Below are positions 1 to 8,635 of a stretch of 34,821 nt of DNA, piece by piece. The DNA lies in NCBI GenBank assembly GCA_964586835.1, contig CAZPIC010000024.1, positions 1-34,821 on the forward strand, in the 5' to 3' direction. A program made the translations under genes and the position numbers. Every line of letters starts with the position of its first letter. Within the stretch, counting starts at the first letter, position 1. Below the pieces are notes generated by a model, which did not search any database, had not been told where the DNA came from, and saw nothing but the letters and a program-made list of their open reading frames with translations. The stretch comes from CAZLYF01 sp964586835. GTDB lineage: Bacteria > Bacillota > Clostridia > Christensenellales > Aristaeellaceae.

Positions 1-8
1 TGAAGGAT

Positions 9-52
9 TCACTGGCGGGTTACAGGGGTGAAATTATCACTGGCGGATAACA
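9..52. repeat. 16-base direct repeat, possible insertion-sequence end
   Basis: Two copies of a 16-base sequence lie at 9-24 and 37-52, with 14 of 16 bases identical; both begin TCACTGGCGG. Short spaced direct repeats of this kind are typical of IS21-family termini, so this could be the edge of an insertion sequence lying to the left of the window. No transposase frame is visible here, so the assignment is inference. A frame from a GTG at 28 runs 28 codons to a stop near 114; it may be a chance frame or the tail of a lost gene. Confidence 0.35.
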
Positions 53-585
53 TAACTGTTGAAAGAATTATTTTCGAGCTTTTCCCCGACTTAGAAGAGA
101 TGTCGCTCGCGTAAAGAAACAGGGGGGGATCACAAACGGCAGAAGCGGACATGACAGCAGCGGTGTGTCTGTGAAGGAATAAACAGGCAGAGGATATCCA
201 GAGGCCGACGCGACGGGATGCGGGGATTTCGGGAGCAGCGCCAGGGCATGTGTGATGGACCGGAGGACATGCCCGTATCCCCAGCCCACTCCGTAGACAC
301 CCGATGTGTGGGAGGCGTATACAACTTGGCCTGTGGCATGCGGAGAAGGTGAGGTGCACCTGAAACGCCATGCCAGGGCGGTGGCTTTCGGTTTGGACAT
401 GAGGGAGCGGCGCTATCTCGACATGGACACTCGGTGCCCATTCGATGGCCCGATGTTCAACGCATCGTCTCTTCTGGACTGCCATGACGCCACGGGCCTT
501 TGGCACACAGGGTGTCGGGCACTGAAATCCCGGGAAGGCGTATCCCCGCTCGATGCCAATTGAGGCTGCGGAGCGGGTGCCTGTG
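53..585. other. Intergenic stretch with no recognisable gene
   Basis: About 530 bases without a convincing gene. The frames found here (a - strand frame over 9-506 and a + strand frame over 306-563) are rich in Cys, His, Pro and Arg, show no known motif and have no good ribosome-binding site. They look like chance frames in GC-rich DNA or badly decayed sequence. No tRNA, riboswitch or CRISPR repeat was seen. Confidence 0.5.
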
Positions 586-594
586 TGGTATCAT
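586..594 (+). promoter_or_regulatory. Candidate extended -10 promoter of hutH
   Basis: TGG followed by TATCAT (589-594) fits the extended -10 form TGnTATAAT. No -35 match is present 17 bases upstream. The predicted transcript would begin near 601 and give a leader of about 55 bases before hutH. The same TATCATGG word recurs at the ftcD and ECF-transporter promoters. Confidence 0.4.
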
Positions 595-656
595 GGGCAA
601 AACGCAGCGGGGTGGAGGCGTGACCTCTGCCCGCACAGGAGAGAAAGGGACGGCGC

Positions 657-2201
657 ATGACCCACCCTGACGACATCCATCATGTCACTGTAGACGGCCA
701 GAGCATGAGCCTTCAGCATTTCGTCGCCGTTGCCCGCTTTGAAGCAAAGGTGGATATCGCACCCGCTGCCCTTGAGCGCATGCGCTTGTCCAGGGCGACG
801 GTGGACACCCTGCTGAGGGATCGAACGCCGGCTTATGGGATCAATACGGGATTTGGCGACCTGTGCAGCATTGCGATCCCCGAAACCCAGGCCTGTCTTC
901 TTCAGAACAACCTGATCTTAAGCCACTGCACCGGAACGGGCGACCCCCTCCCTGATGAGGCAGTCCGTGGAATGCTGCTTTTGCGTATCAATGCGCTGTG
1001 CGCCGGGCTTTCCGGCATCCGGCCCGAGCTGGTTAAAACCATGGCGGAGATGCTCAACGCGGGGGTGACCCCCATCGTTCCCGAGAAGGGATCCCTTGGC
1101 GCTTCCGGAGACCTGGCGCCACTTTCACACATGGCCCTCGTGCTCACGGGCCGCGGAGAAGCCCGGGTGCAAGGCGAGCGTTTGGCAGGGGCGTTGGCTA
1201 TGGGGCGCGCCGGCCTGCCCACTTACTCCCTTCTTGCCAAGGAGGGGCTCGCCCTCATCAACGGCACCCAGGCGATGTGCTCCGTGGGAGCGCTGGCGCT
1301 ACACGACGCGCTGTGCGCGGCCCAGTCGGCGGATGTTGTTGGGTCTATGAGCATGGAGGCGCTTTGCGGCGTGATGGACGCGTTTGACGAGAGGGTGCAC
1401 GCAGCGCGTCCTCATCCACACCAGGCGCTGGTGGCAGCCAATTTTCGCGGGCTCAACGAGGGCAGTGCTCTTTTGAAACGATCCCGCGGTTTACGGGTTC
1501 AGGATGCCTACGTGCTGCGCTGTATCCCTCAGGTGCATGGCGCTGTCCGAGCCGCGTTGGACCACGTGCGCTGCGTTGTGGAGACCGAGATGAACTCCGT
1601 GACCGACAATCCCCTGATCTTTCCCGAGGACGGGGCGGTCCTCTCTGGGGGGAATTTTCACGGGGAACCGCTGGCCCTGGCTTTTGACTACCTGGGCATT
1701 GCAGCCTCCGAGATCGCCAGCATCTCGGAGAGACGCCTTGAGCGCATGGTGAATGCCCAGCTGAGCGGCGGCCTGCCGGCCTTTCTGGTCCGTAACGGTG
1801 GGGTCAACTCCGGCTTCATGATTGTCCAGTACGCCGCGGCATCCATGGTTTCTGAGAACAAGGTCTACGCGCATCCGGCGAGCGTGGATTCCATCCCCAG
1901 TTCCGCCAACCAGGAAGACCATGTCAGCATGGGGATGACGGCAGCCCGCAAGGCGAGGATGATCGTGGACAATACGCTGTCCGTGCTCGCGCTGGAGCTG
2001 TTCGCCGCGGCGCAGGCGGTGGAGCTCAGAGCCGAAGCGCCTTCCCCGGTGCACCAGGCTGTGTTTGAAATGGTCCGGCGGGAAGTGCCCTTCTATGCGG
2101 AGGACCGTGAGATCCGTCTCGATATCGAAAGGATGAACCGCTTGATCCGGGACGGGTACATTCTGAAACTCGTGCATGAAGCGGTTCCCTCGTTCAAGTA
2201 G
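657..2201 (+). CDS. hutH: Histidine ammonia-lyase HutH
   Basis: Removes ammonia from L-histidine to give trans-urocanate, the first step of histidine breakdown in the cytoplasm. The 514-residue protein has the normal family length. The Ala-Ser-Gly triad that cyclises into the MIO electrophile is at 149-151, inside the signature GSLGASGDLAPLSH. The conserved active-site block YGINTGFG is at 60-67. The start is supported by AGGAGA and AAGGGA upstream of the ATG at 657. It is the first gene of a complete hut cluster. ftcD starts 86 bases downstream behind its own promoter-like sequence, so hutH may be partly uncoupled from the rest. The related enzyme phenylalanine ammonia-lyase is very unlikely given the neighbours. 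Confidence 0.97.
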   Translation: MTHPDDIHHVTVDGQSMSLQHFVAVARFEAKVDIAPAALERMRLSRATVDTLLRDRTPAYGINTGFGDLCSIAIPETQACLLQNNLILSHCTGTGDPLPDEAVRGMLLLRINALCAGLSGIRPELVKTMAEMLNAGVTPIVPEKGSLGASGDLAPLSHMALVLTGRGEARVQGERLAGALAMGRAGLPTYSLLAKEGLALINGTQAMCSVGALALHDALCAAQSADVVGSMSMEALCGVMDAFDERVHAARPHPHQALVAANFRGLNEGSALLKRSRGLRVQDAYVLRCIPQVHGAVRAALDHVRCVVETEMNSVTDNPLIFPEDGAVLSGGNFHGEPLALAFDYLGIAASEIASISERRLERMVNAQLSGGLPAFLVRNGGVNSGFMIVQYAAASMVSENKVYAHPASVDSIPSSANQEDHVSMGMTAARKARMIVDNTLSVLALELFAAAQAVELRAEAPSPVHQAVFEMVRREVPFYAEDREIRLDIERMNRLIRDGYILKLVHEAVPSFK

Positions 2202-2225
2202 GGGTCGTTCGCCCGTGCAAACCGT

Positions 2226-2254
2226 TTGATTTCATGCTGCCAAGGGCCTATCAT
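2226..2254 (+). promoter_or_regulatory. Candidate sigma-A promoter of ftcD-fchA-hutUI
   Basis: TTGATT at 2226-2231 and TATCAT at 2249-2254 are separated by exactly 17 bases, and ftcD starts 33 bases further on. It would let the four downstream hut genes be transcribed without hutH. The boxes are good but not perfect matches. Confidence 0.5.
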
Positions 2255-2287
2255 GGGACGGAGCAAACGTGGGAGAAGTGAAAAGCT

Positions 2288-3181
2288 GTGAACCGTATCA
2301 TGGAATGTGTACCTAATTACAGCGAGGGCCGGGACCCTGCGGTCGTGGACAAGATCCTGGAGCCTTTTCGCACGCGGGAGGGAGTCAGGCTGCTTGACTT
2401 CAGCCTGGACAAAGACCACAACCGTGCTGTGGCTACAGCCATAGGCGAGCCCGAAGCCCTTGAGGCTGCGATGCTGGAGTCCATCGGCCGGGCGGTGGAA
2501 CTGATCGACATGACCAGGCATCAGGGCCAGCATCCCAGGATTGGCGCGGTGGATGTGGTGCCCTTGATCCCCATCAGGAACTGTGGCATCCCCGAGGCAG
2601 ACGCGCTTGCCAGATCGCTTGCCCGAAAGGCAGCGGAGCAGTACGGGCTGCCCGTCTTCCTGTACGAGAAGTCGGCTACGGCGCCAAACCGGGAAAATCT
2701 GTCCGAGATCAGGAAGGGCCAGTTTGAAGGCTTGGGGGCAAAGATGAAGGACCCTGCCTGGAAGCCCGACTTCGGTCCCTCAGACTTCCATCCCACAGCG
2801 GGCGCCACGGTGATGGGAGCGCGCATGCCGCTCATCGCCTTCAACATCAACCTGGACACGCCGGACCTGGAGGTTGCTGCGAAGATCGCAAAGCAAGTAC
2901 GCTTCAGCGGGGGCGGCTTCCGCTGCGTCAAGGCGATGGGGGTGAAGCTGGAGGAGCGCGGTGTGGCGCAGGTGTCCATGAATTTGACCGACTACACAAA
3001 AACGGCAGTGTACCGCGTTTTTGAAACGGTCCGGATGGAGGCGCGCCGTTATGGCGTAAACATCCTGGGCAGCGAGGTCATTGGCCTGATCCCGCTGAAG
3101 GCGCTGATGGACTGTGCCGAATACTATCTGCAGATAGAAAATTTTTCCATGGACCAGGTGCTTGAAACCAGACTTGAGTAA
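2288..3181 (+). CDS. ftcD: Glutamate formimidoyltransferase FtcD
   Basis: Transfers the formimino group of N-formimino-L-glutamate to tetrahydrofolate, giving glutamate and 5-formimino-THF. The 297-residue protein matches the N-terminal transferase domain of animal FTCD. It has CVPNYSEGRD at 7-16, DHNR at 43-46, and QHPRIGAVDVVP from 81, whose His82 corresponds to the catalytic His of the mammalian enzyme. A GTG at 2288 is preferred because GGAGAA (2272-2277) sits 10 bases upstream; the ATG at 2300 would be 22 bases away. The cyclodeaminase that is fused to it in animals is the next separate gene, 14 bases downstream. This establishes the folate-dependent hut route, without HutG. Confidence 0.95.
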   Translation: MNRIMECVPNYSEGRDPAVVDKILEPFRTREGVRLLDFSLDKDHNRAVATAIGEPEALEAAMLESIGRAVELIDMTRHQGQHPRIGAVDVVPLIPIRNCGIPEADALARSLARKAAEQYGLPVFLYEKSATAPNRENLSEIRKGQFEGLGAKMKDPAWKPDFGPSDFHPTAGATVMGARMPLIAFNINLDTPDLEVAAKIAKQVRFSGGGFRCVKAMGVKLEERGVAQVSMNLTDYTKTAVYRVFETVRMEARRYGVNILGSEVIGLIPLKALMDCAEYYLQIENFSMDQVLETRLE

Positions 3182-3195
3182 AGTGGAGAGACAAT

Positions 3196-3822
3196 ATGGA
3201 CATGAAGGACCTGTCGGTTGAGCGCCTCTGTGAAAGGACGGCGTCCAAGGAGCCCGTCCCCGGCGGGGGCAGCGTGGTGGCGATGACAGCCTCTTTCGCG
3301 GCAGCGCTCGCGGTCATGGTCGCCCGCCTGACCGAGGGCAAGAAGGGGTTTGAAGACGTGGCCCCGGACATGCGTTCCCTTGCGGAGGCAGCGGACGCGC
3401 TCAGGATCGAGCTGCTTTCCGACATCCAGCGTGACAGCGACGCTTATCAGGGGTTCATGCAGGCCTTGGCCTTGCCCAAGACAACAGAGGACGAAAAGGC
3501 AGCGCGGCGTGAAGCCATGCAGAAGGCGCTTAAGGCAGCTGCGGAAATACCGCTGACGGTGGCGGAAAAGGCGACACGGATCCTGCCTTGGGCCCGTGCC
3601 GTGGTAGAGAAGGGCAATCCCAATGCCGCTACCGACGGACTGGTCGCTGCCCTGCTTTCCCGCGCTGCGCTGCGCGGGGCGATCCTGAATGTGCGGACCA
3701 ACCTTCAGTCCATCAGCGATAAGGACTTTGTCGCAGCGTTTCAGGCGCGGTGTGTGCGCCTGGAAGCGGACGCGCTTGAAGAAGAGAAAGCCATCCTGTT
3801 GCTCCGCCCCGACCTTGCCTGA
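3196..3822 (+). CDS. fchA: Formimidoyltetrahydrofolate cyclodeaminase FchA
   Basis: Converts 5-formimino-THF to 5,10-methenyl-THF and ammonia, delivering the histidine one-carbon unit to the folate pool. The 208-residue, mostly helical protein has the family signature PVPGGGSV near residues 22-29, followed by an Ala-rich helix. GGAGAG at 3184-3189 precedes the ATG by six bases. It lies between ftcD (14-base gap) and hutU (14-base gap), which is strong operon evidence and the expected partner of FtcD. An alternative name is the methenyl-THF cyclohydrolase/FchA of purine fermenters; in this context it acts on histidine carbon. Confidence 0.93.
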   Translation: MDMKDLSVERLCERTASKEPVPGGGSVVAMTASFAAALAVMVARLTEGKKGFEDVAPDMRSLAEAADALRIELLSDIQRDSDAYQGFMQALALPKTTEDEKAARREAMQKALKAAAEIPLTVAEKATRILPWARAVVEKGNPNAATDGLVAALLSRAALRGAILNVRTNLQSISDKDFVAAFQARCVRLEADALEEEKAILLLRPDLA

Positions 3823-3836
3823 AAGGAGATAAGCCT

Positions 3837-5855
3837 ATGATGGACAAGCTGAGCAACGCCCTGGGCCTACGGCTTGACGGCCCTTTGCCAAAGCATCCGG
3901 GCTTTGAGCCGGGTATCCGGCGTGCTCCCCGCCGCGAAGCGGTCCTGAGCGGGGAGGACAAGGTGCTGGCCTTGAAAAATGCACTCCGGTACATTCCTCC
4001 AGAGCACCACGCTGTGATGGCGGCGGAATTCCTTGAAGAGCTTGAAACCCATGGCCGGATCTACGGCTACCGCTTCCGCCCTGAAGGGCGCATCCGGGGT
4101 CTTCCGCTGTCGGAATATCCTGGCGCATGTCTGGAGGGGCGGGCATTGCGGGTCATGGTCGACAACAATCTTGACTTTGAGGTGGCGCTTTACCCCTATG
4201 AGCTGGTCACCTACGGCGAGACGGGTCAGGTCTGTCAAAACTGGATGCAGTACCGTCTGATCTGCAGGTATCTGGAAGCCCTGACGGATCGGCAGACCCT
4301 GGTCATGATGTCAGGCCATCCCCTGGGGCTGTTCAGGTCCCACAGTCTGGCCCCCCGGGTGATCACGACAAACGGCCTCATGGTGGGCATCTTCGACACT
4401 CCACAGCATTTCAGCCGCGCCGCTGCGCTGGGCGTCACCAACTATGGCCAGATGACCGCGGGCGGCTGGATGTATATCGGCCCTCAGGGGATCGTTCACG
4501 GCACGTATAACACCCTCCTTAACGCGGGGCGACTGAAGCTTGGCATCCCCAACGAAGGAGACCTGAGCGGCAGGCTTTTTGTGTCCTCGGGCCTGGGAGG
4601 GATGAGCGGAGCCCAGGGAAAGGCAGCAGAGATAGCAGGGGCTGTCGCGATCATCGCGGAGGTAGACCCTTCCCGCATCCACACCCGCCTTCATCAGGGC
4701 TGGGTGAGCGCGGTCCGGGAATCCCCCGCAGAGGCGGTGGAACTGGCCCAGGAGAAGCTTGCTTCGAGGACGCCTTTCTCTGTGGCTTTTCACGGCAATG
4801 TGGTGGACCTGTTGGAATATCTTCAGGACCATCACGTCCAGGTGGACCTCCTGAGCGACCAGACCTCTTGCCATGCGCCTTATGACGGCGGCTATTGCCC
4901 CCAGGGCATCGATTTTGCGGAGCGCACGCGGCTCCTGGCTTCAGACAGGGAGGCCTTTCGAGCCATGGTGGATCGATCGCTTAGGCGCCATTTCGGGCTG
5001 GTCCGCGCGCTCCATGAGCGGGGTGCCTACTTCTTTGACTACGGGAACTCTTTCCTGAAAGCGGTTTTTGACGCGGGCGTCAGGGAAGTCTGCCGCAACG
5101 GGAAGGACAGCCTGGATGGCTTTGTCTACCCCTCCTATGTGGAGGACATCCTGGGCCCGCAGCTCTTTGACTACGGCTATGGCCCCTTCCGCTGGTGCTG
5201 CCTGTCCGGAGATCCTGCCGACCTTGAACAGACCGACCGCGCCGCCATGGCGTGCATAGACCCTGACAGGCGAACCCAGGACCGGGACAACTACGTCTGG
5301 GTGCGCGATGCGGGCAGACACAGCCTGGTGGTGGGGACCCAGTGCCGCATCCTGTACCAGGAAGCCGAGGGGCGCCTGAAGATTGCGTTGCGCTTCAACG
5401 AGATGGTCAGAAACGGGGAGACAGGCCCTATCATGCTGGGCCGGGACCACCATGACACAGGCGGGACGGATTCGCCCTTTCGCGAGACGTCCAACGTACG
5501 GGACGGTTCCAACATCACCGCGGACATGGCGGTCCAGTGTTTTGCGGGCAACTGTGCGCGGGGCATGAGCCTTGTGGCACTCCATAATGGTGGAGGCGTG
5601 GGGACAGGCAAGGCGATCAATGGTGGCTTTGGCATGGTGCTGGATGGCAGCGAACGGGTAGACAGTATCCTTCGGATGGCCATGCCCTGGGATGTCATGG
5701 TGGGTGTGGCCAGGCGCAGCTGGGCACTGAACGAACACGCCCTGGAAACGGCCCGGCAGTACAACGAGGACAACAGGGGAACCGACCACGTCACCCTGCC
5801 CTATGAGGCGGAGGACGCGGTGGTCCGCGCCTCGATGGAGGGCAGCTGTTCATGA
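3837..5855 (+). CDS. hutU: Urocanate hydratase HutU, long form
   Basis: Hydrates urocanate to 4-imidazolone-5-propionate using tightly bound NAD+ as an electrophile. The 672-residue protein is longer than the roughly 555-residue enzyme of Bacillus and Pseudomonas and matches the longer urocanase type also found in animals. The NAD-binding Gly-rich segment GLGGMSGAQGKA is at 252-263. The conserved Cys block FRWCC is at 451-455. DQTSCHAPYDGGYCP at 341-355 and TSNVRDGSN at 551-559 are further typical blocks. AAGGAG lies just before the ATG; a second ATG follows directly at 3840. Its stop overlaps the hutI start by four bases (ATGA), indicating translational coupling. Confidence 0.96.
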   Translation: MMDKLSNALGLRLDGPLPKHPGFEPGIRRAPRREAVLSGEDKVLALKNALRYIPPEHHAVMAAEFLEELETHGRIYGYRFRPEGRIRGLPLSEYPGACLEGRALRVMVDNNLDFEVALYPYELVTYGETGQVCQNWMQYRLICRYLEALTDRQTLVMMSGHPLGLFRSHSLAPRVITTNGLMVGIFDTPQHFSRAAALGVTNYGQMTAGGWMYIGPQGIVHGTYNTLLNAGRLKLGIPNEGDLSGRLFVSSGLGGMSGAQGKAAEIAGAVAIIAEVDPSRIHTRLHQGWVSAVRESPAEAVELAQEKLASRTPFSVAFHGNVVDLLEYLQDHHVQVDLLSDQTSCHAPYDGGYCPQGIDFAERTRLLASDREAFRAMVDRSLRRHFGLVRALHERGAYFFDYGNSFLKAVFDAGVREVCRNGKDSLDGFVYPSYVEDILGPQLFDYGYGPFRWCCLSGDPADLEQTDRAAMACIDPDRRTQDRDNYVWVRDAGRHSLVVGTQCRILYQEAEGRLKIALRFNEMVRNGETGPIMLGRDHHDTGGTDSPFRETSNVRDGSNITADMAVQCFAGNCARGMSLVALHNGGGVGTGKAINGGFGMVLDGSERVDSILRMAMPWDVMVGVARRSWALNEHALETARQYNEDNRGTDHVTLPYEAEDAVVRASMEGSCS

Positions 5856-7108
5856 GGCGGGCGCTGGTCTTCAACATTGGCGAGCTGGTCACCCCGCGGG
5901 GCCAAAGGGCCCTGGGAGGCGCCGCTCAGGCGGAGCTTGTGCGCCTGCGCGGGGCTTATGTCCTGATGGAGGAAGGAAGGGTGGCCGCTGTCGGCGAGGG
6001 GGATCCACCCGTGGTGGACGGGGAGCTGGTCGATGCCGAGGGTCGACTGGTCACGCCGGGATTAGTGGATGCGCACACCCACCTGGTCTTTGGCGGCTGG
6101 CGACAGCAGGAGCTCAAGCTAAAACTGCAGGGATGTTCCTATCTGGACATCCTTGCAGCGGGCGGCGGTATCCACTCCACCGTGCGGGCAACCCGGGCAG
6201 CCACGGAGGACGAGCTGGTCGTCAAGGCGCTGGGCATCCTGGGAGATATGCTGGCCATGGGGGTCACCACCTGCGAGGCGAAGAGCGGCTACGGCCTGAA
6301 CCCTGAGGAGGAGCTCAAGCAGCTGCGCGTGGTCAGGCGCTTAAAGGGGCTGCAGCCGGTATCTCTTGTGTCCACCTTCATGGGGGCGCACACGGTGCCA
6401 GAGGAGTACAAAGAGGATCGGAAAGCCTACATAGACCTGCTGGTTCGGACGATGATCCCACAGGTCGCCCGGGAAGGGCTGGCAGAGTACTGCGACGTAT
6501 TCATGGAAACAGGGGTGTTTACAGCGGAGGAGACGCGGACGGTGCTGCTGGCGGCAGCGGAAGCCGGTCTTGGGGTTAAGGTGCACGCGGATGAAATGGA
6601 GCATACCGGCGGTGCAGAGCTGGCGGGAGCGTTGGGCGCCCAATCGGCGGAGCACCTCATCGCTGCCAGCGACGAGGGCATCCGCGCGCTGTCTGAGGGA
6701 GGCGTCATTGCCTGCCTGCTTCCTGCGACCTCCCTGTATCTGGGGCGTCCCTTTGCAAGGGCCCGGGACATGATCGCTTCAGGCGTGCCCGTGGCCCTGG
6801 GCAGCGACTTTAATCCCGGGAGCTGCCCCTGCGCTTCCCTGCAGTTCGTCATGAACCTGGCAACCCTGAAGTACCGCATGACGCCGGAAGAGGTGCTAAG
6901 CGCAGCGACCCTGAACGCCGCCGCGGCAGTGGGCAGGGCAGGCACCGCAGGAACGCTGGAGCCCGGGAAAGTGGCTGACCTGGTGGTCTGGAACGCACCG
7001 GATCTGGAGTATCTCGTCTATCGCCTGGCAGGCAACCTGGCAGACCGGGTGATCAAGGGGGGGCAGACGGTGGTTCGTCGGCAGCGCCTGCCATTTGTAA
7101 AAACCTGA
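5852..7108 (+). CDS. hutI: Imidazolonepropionase HutI
   Basis: A zinc/iron amidohydrolase that opens the ring of 4-imidazolone-5-propionate to give N-formimino-L-glutamate, the FtcD substrate. The 418-residue length is normal. Metal and substrate residues of the amidohydrolase barrel are visible: DAHTH with His75 and His77, MGAH with His180, VHADE with His245, AEH with His268, and GSDFNPG with Asp319. The start overlaps the hutU stop (ATGA). It is the last hut gene; a 157-base gap with a strong promoter separates it from the next operon. Confidence 0.96.
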   Translation: MRRALVFNIGELVTPRGQRALGGAAQAELVRLRGAYVLMEEGRVAAVGEGDPPVVDGELVDAEGRLVTPGLVDAHTHLVFGGWRQQELKLKLQGCSYLDILAAGGGIHSTVRATRAATEDELVVKALGILGDMLAMGVTTCEAKSGYGLNPEEELKQLRVVRRLKGLQPVSLVSTFMGAHTVPEEYKEDRKAYIDLLVRTMIPQVAREGLAEYCDVFMETGVFTAEETRTVLLAAAEAGLGVKVHADEMEHTGGAELAGALGAQSAEHLIAASDEGIRALSEGGVIACLLPATSLYLGRPFARARDMIASGVPVALGSDFNPGSCPCASLQFVMNLATLKYRMTPEEVLSAATLNAAAAVGRAGTAGTLEPGKVADLVVWNAPDLEYLVYRLAGNLADRVIKGGQTVVRRQRLPFVKT

Positions 7109-7161
7109 GCAACCTCTGCTCAGCGCCCTTTGAGGCTTGCAGACTGCGCCCAACCGGGCCT

Positions 7162-7190
7162 TTGACACGATGCTTTGTATTTGATACGAT
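7162..7190 (+). promoter_or_regulatory. Sigma-A promoter of the desulfidase-liv-dha operon
   Basis: A perfect -35 TTGACA (7162-7167) and a -10 TACGAT (7185-7190) are spaced by 17 bases. The next gene starts at 7266, leaving a leader of about 70 bases. No operator or riboswitch was recognised. Confidence 0.7.
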
Positions 7191-7265
7191 CGCGGGGAAA
7201 CGCAAGGCATTGGCGCGCGGACAAGGAAACGCAGCACCGGCTCAGCCGGAGACGGGACCAGACAG

Positions 7266-8576
7266 ATGGCCGACAAGCCAAAGGAAATACCGCACGAAGC
7301 GATGTGGCGCAGCTACACAGAAATCCTCAAGCGTGAGCTGAAGGTGGCGACCGGTTGCACGGAACCCGTCGCCATCGCCTATTGCGCCGCCCTTTCGTCC
7401 AGGGCGCTGGGGAAGAAGCCGGACCGCATTGAGGCCTTCCTCTCGGGCAATGTCATTAAAAACGCGAATGCTGTCACCGTGCCCAATACCGACGGTGAGA
7501 GGGGGATCAGGGCCGCTCTCCTCGCCGGCGCTCTCTTTGGGGACGCGGACAAAGAGCTGGAAGCCCTGGCGGGCATCACTGCGCAGCAGGCGCTTTCCCT
7601 CAAGCAGCTTGGAGCGTTCCCGGTCAGCGTACAGCGGCTTGACACGGCTGAGGCGTTGCATATCCGCGTGAGCTGTTATGCGGGAGACGATCGGGCGACG
7701 GCGGAAATCACCCAAACGCATACGAATGTCTTCTCGCTTGACAGAAACGGCGTTCCCCTGCCTGTCAACTCCGTGTCGGAATTTCGGGAAAAGGATGGGG
7801 AGGAGACAGAACCCGAGGAACTGAGCATTGCGGGGATCCTCAAATATGCAAAAGAGGTGGATTTGTCGGCGGTCAGGGAGGTGCTTTCCCTCCAGATGGC
7901 CTGTAACACAGCCATTTCCGAGGAGGGCTTGCGCCATCGGTGGGGCTCTGCCGTTGGGCAAGCGGTCCTCTCTGCCAGGGGGCGAGACGGGCGCGCCATG
8001 CTCGTTGCCCGGGCGGCCGCGGCCTCTGACGCGCGCATGAACGGTAGCCCTATGCCCGTGGTTATCAATTCGGGAAGCGGCAACCAGGGCATCACCGTAT
8101 CGCTGCCCGTCATCGAGCGGGCCAGGCAGATCCACGCCTCCGAGGAAGAGACGCTGCGCGCACTGGTAGTCAGCAATCTGGTGGCCATCCACCAAAAGAC
8201 AGCCATCGGCCGCATGAGCGCGTTTTGCGGGGCGGTGACCGCCGCTGCCGGAAGTGCTGCAGGCATCGCTTTTTTGGAAGGCGCATCGGAGGAAGAGATC
8301 GGTGAGACCATCGCCAACTCCCTGGCCATTTCCGGAGGAATGATCTGTGATGGTGCAAAATCTTCCTGCGCAGCGAAGATCGCAGCGTCCCTGGACAGCG
8401 CCCTCATGGCCTACGACCTGGCAAGGCAGGGACGCAGCTTTCAGCAGGGAGAGGGGATTATCAAAAAAAATGTGGAGCAGACGATCGCGGGCATCGGACG
8501 CATTGGGTCCGCCGGTATGCGCAAGACCGACGAGGATGTGCTCGACCTCATCCTCGAGGACCAGACATTGGATTGA
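7266..8576 (+). CDS. [4Fe-4S] L-cysteine desulfidase / L-serine dehydratase-alpha-like enzyme
   Basis: The 436-residue protein belongs to the serine dehydratase alpha-chain superfamily, in the branch of methanogen L-cysteine desulfidase and CyuA. The motif ATGCTEP places a Cys at 31. Three more Cys at 321, 361 and 368 keep the 40- and 7-residue spacing of the iron-sulfur ligands known in the desulfidase. The known reaction of that branch is L-cysteine to pyruvate, sulfide and ammonia; some relatives act on serine or are uncharacterised (YhaM/UPF0597), so the substrate is open. It is the first gene behind the 7162 promoter and directly precedes a Liv-type importer, so it may act on the imported amino acid. 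The ATG at 7266 has only a modest ribosome-binding site (GGAG at 7248). Confidence 0.82.
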   Translation: MADKPKEIPHEAMWRSYTEILKRELKVATGCTEPVAIAYCAALSSRALGKKPDRIEAFLSGNVIKNANAVTVPNTDGERGIRAALLAGALFGDADKELEALAGITAQQALSLKQLGAFPVSVQRLDTAEALHIRVSCYAGDDRATAEITQTHTNVFSLDRNGVPLPVNSVSEFREKDGEETEPEELSIAGILKYAKEVDLSAVREVLSLQMACNTAISEEGLRHRWGSAVGQAVLSARGRDGRAMLVARAAAASDARMNGSPMPVVINSGSGNQGITVSLPVIERARQIHASEEETLRALVVSNLVAIHQKTAIGRMSAFCGAVTAAAGSAAGIAFLEGASEEEIGETIANSLAISGGMICDGAKSSCAAKIAASLDSALMAYDLARQGRSFQQGEGIIKKNVEQTIAGIGRIGSAGMRKTDEDVLDLILEDQTLD

Positions 8577-8635
8577 AAGGCAACAATGCCTTTGAATAAT
8601 CAAAAAGGAGAGAGGCTTTGCCTCAGGAAACACAG

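Noticed and set aside
9..506. 165-codon open frame on the - strand upstream of hutH
   Set aside because: No start site, no motif, and a Cys/His/Pro-rich composition typical of antisense or non-coding GC-rich DNA.
306..563. 85-codon + strand frame upstream of hutH
   Set aside because: No ribosome-binding site and no recognisable family; it overlaps other open frames of equal quality.
7130..7165. Terminator after hutI (GCCC-AACC-GGGC then CTTT)
   Set aside because: Stem of only four pairs and overlap with the -35 of the next promoter; too weak to call.
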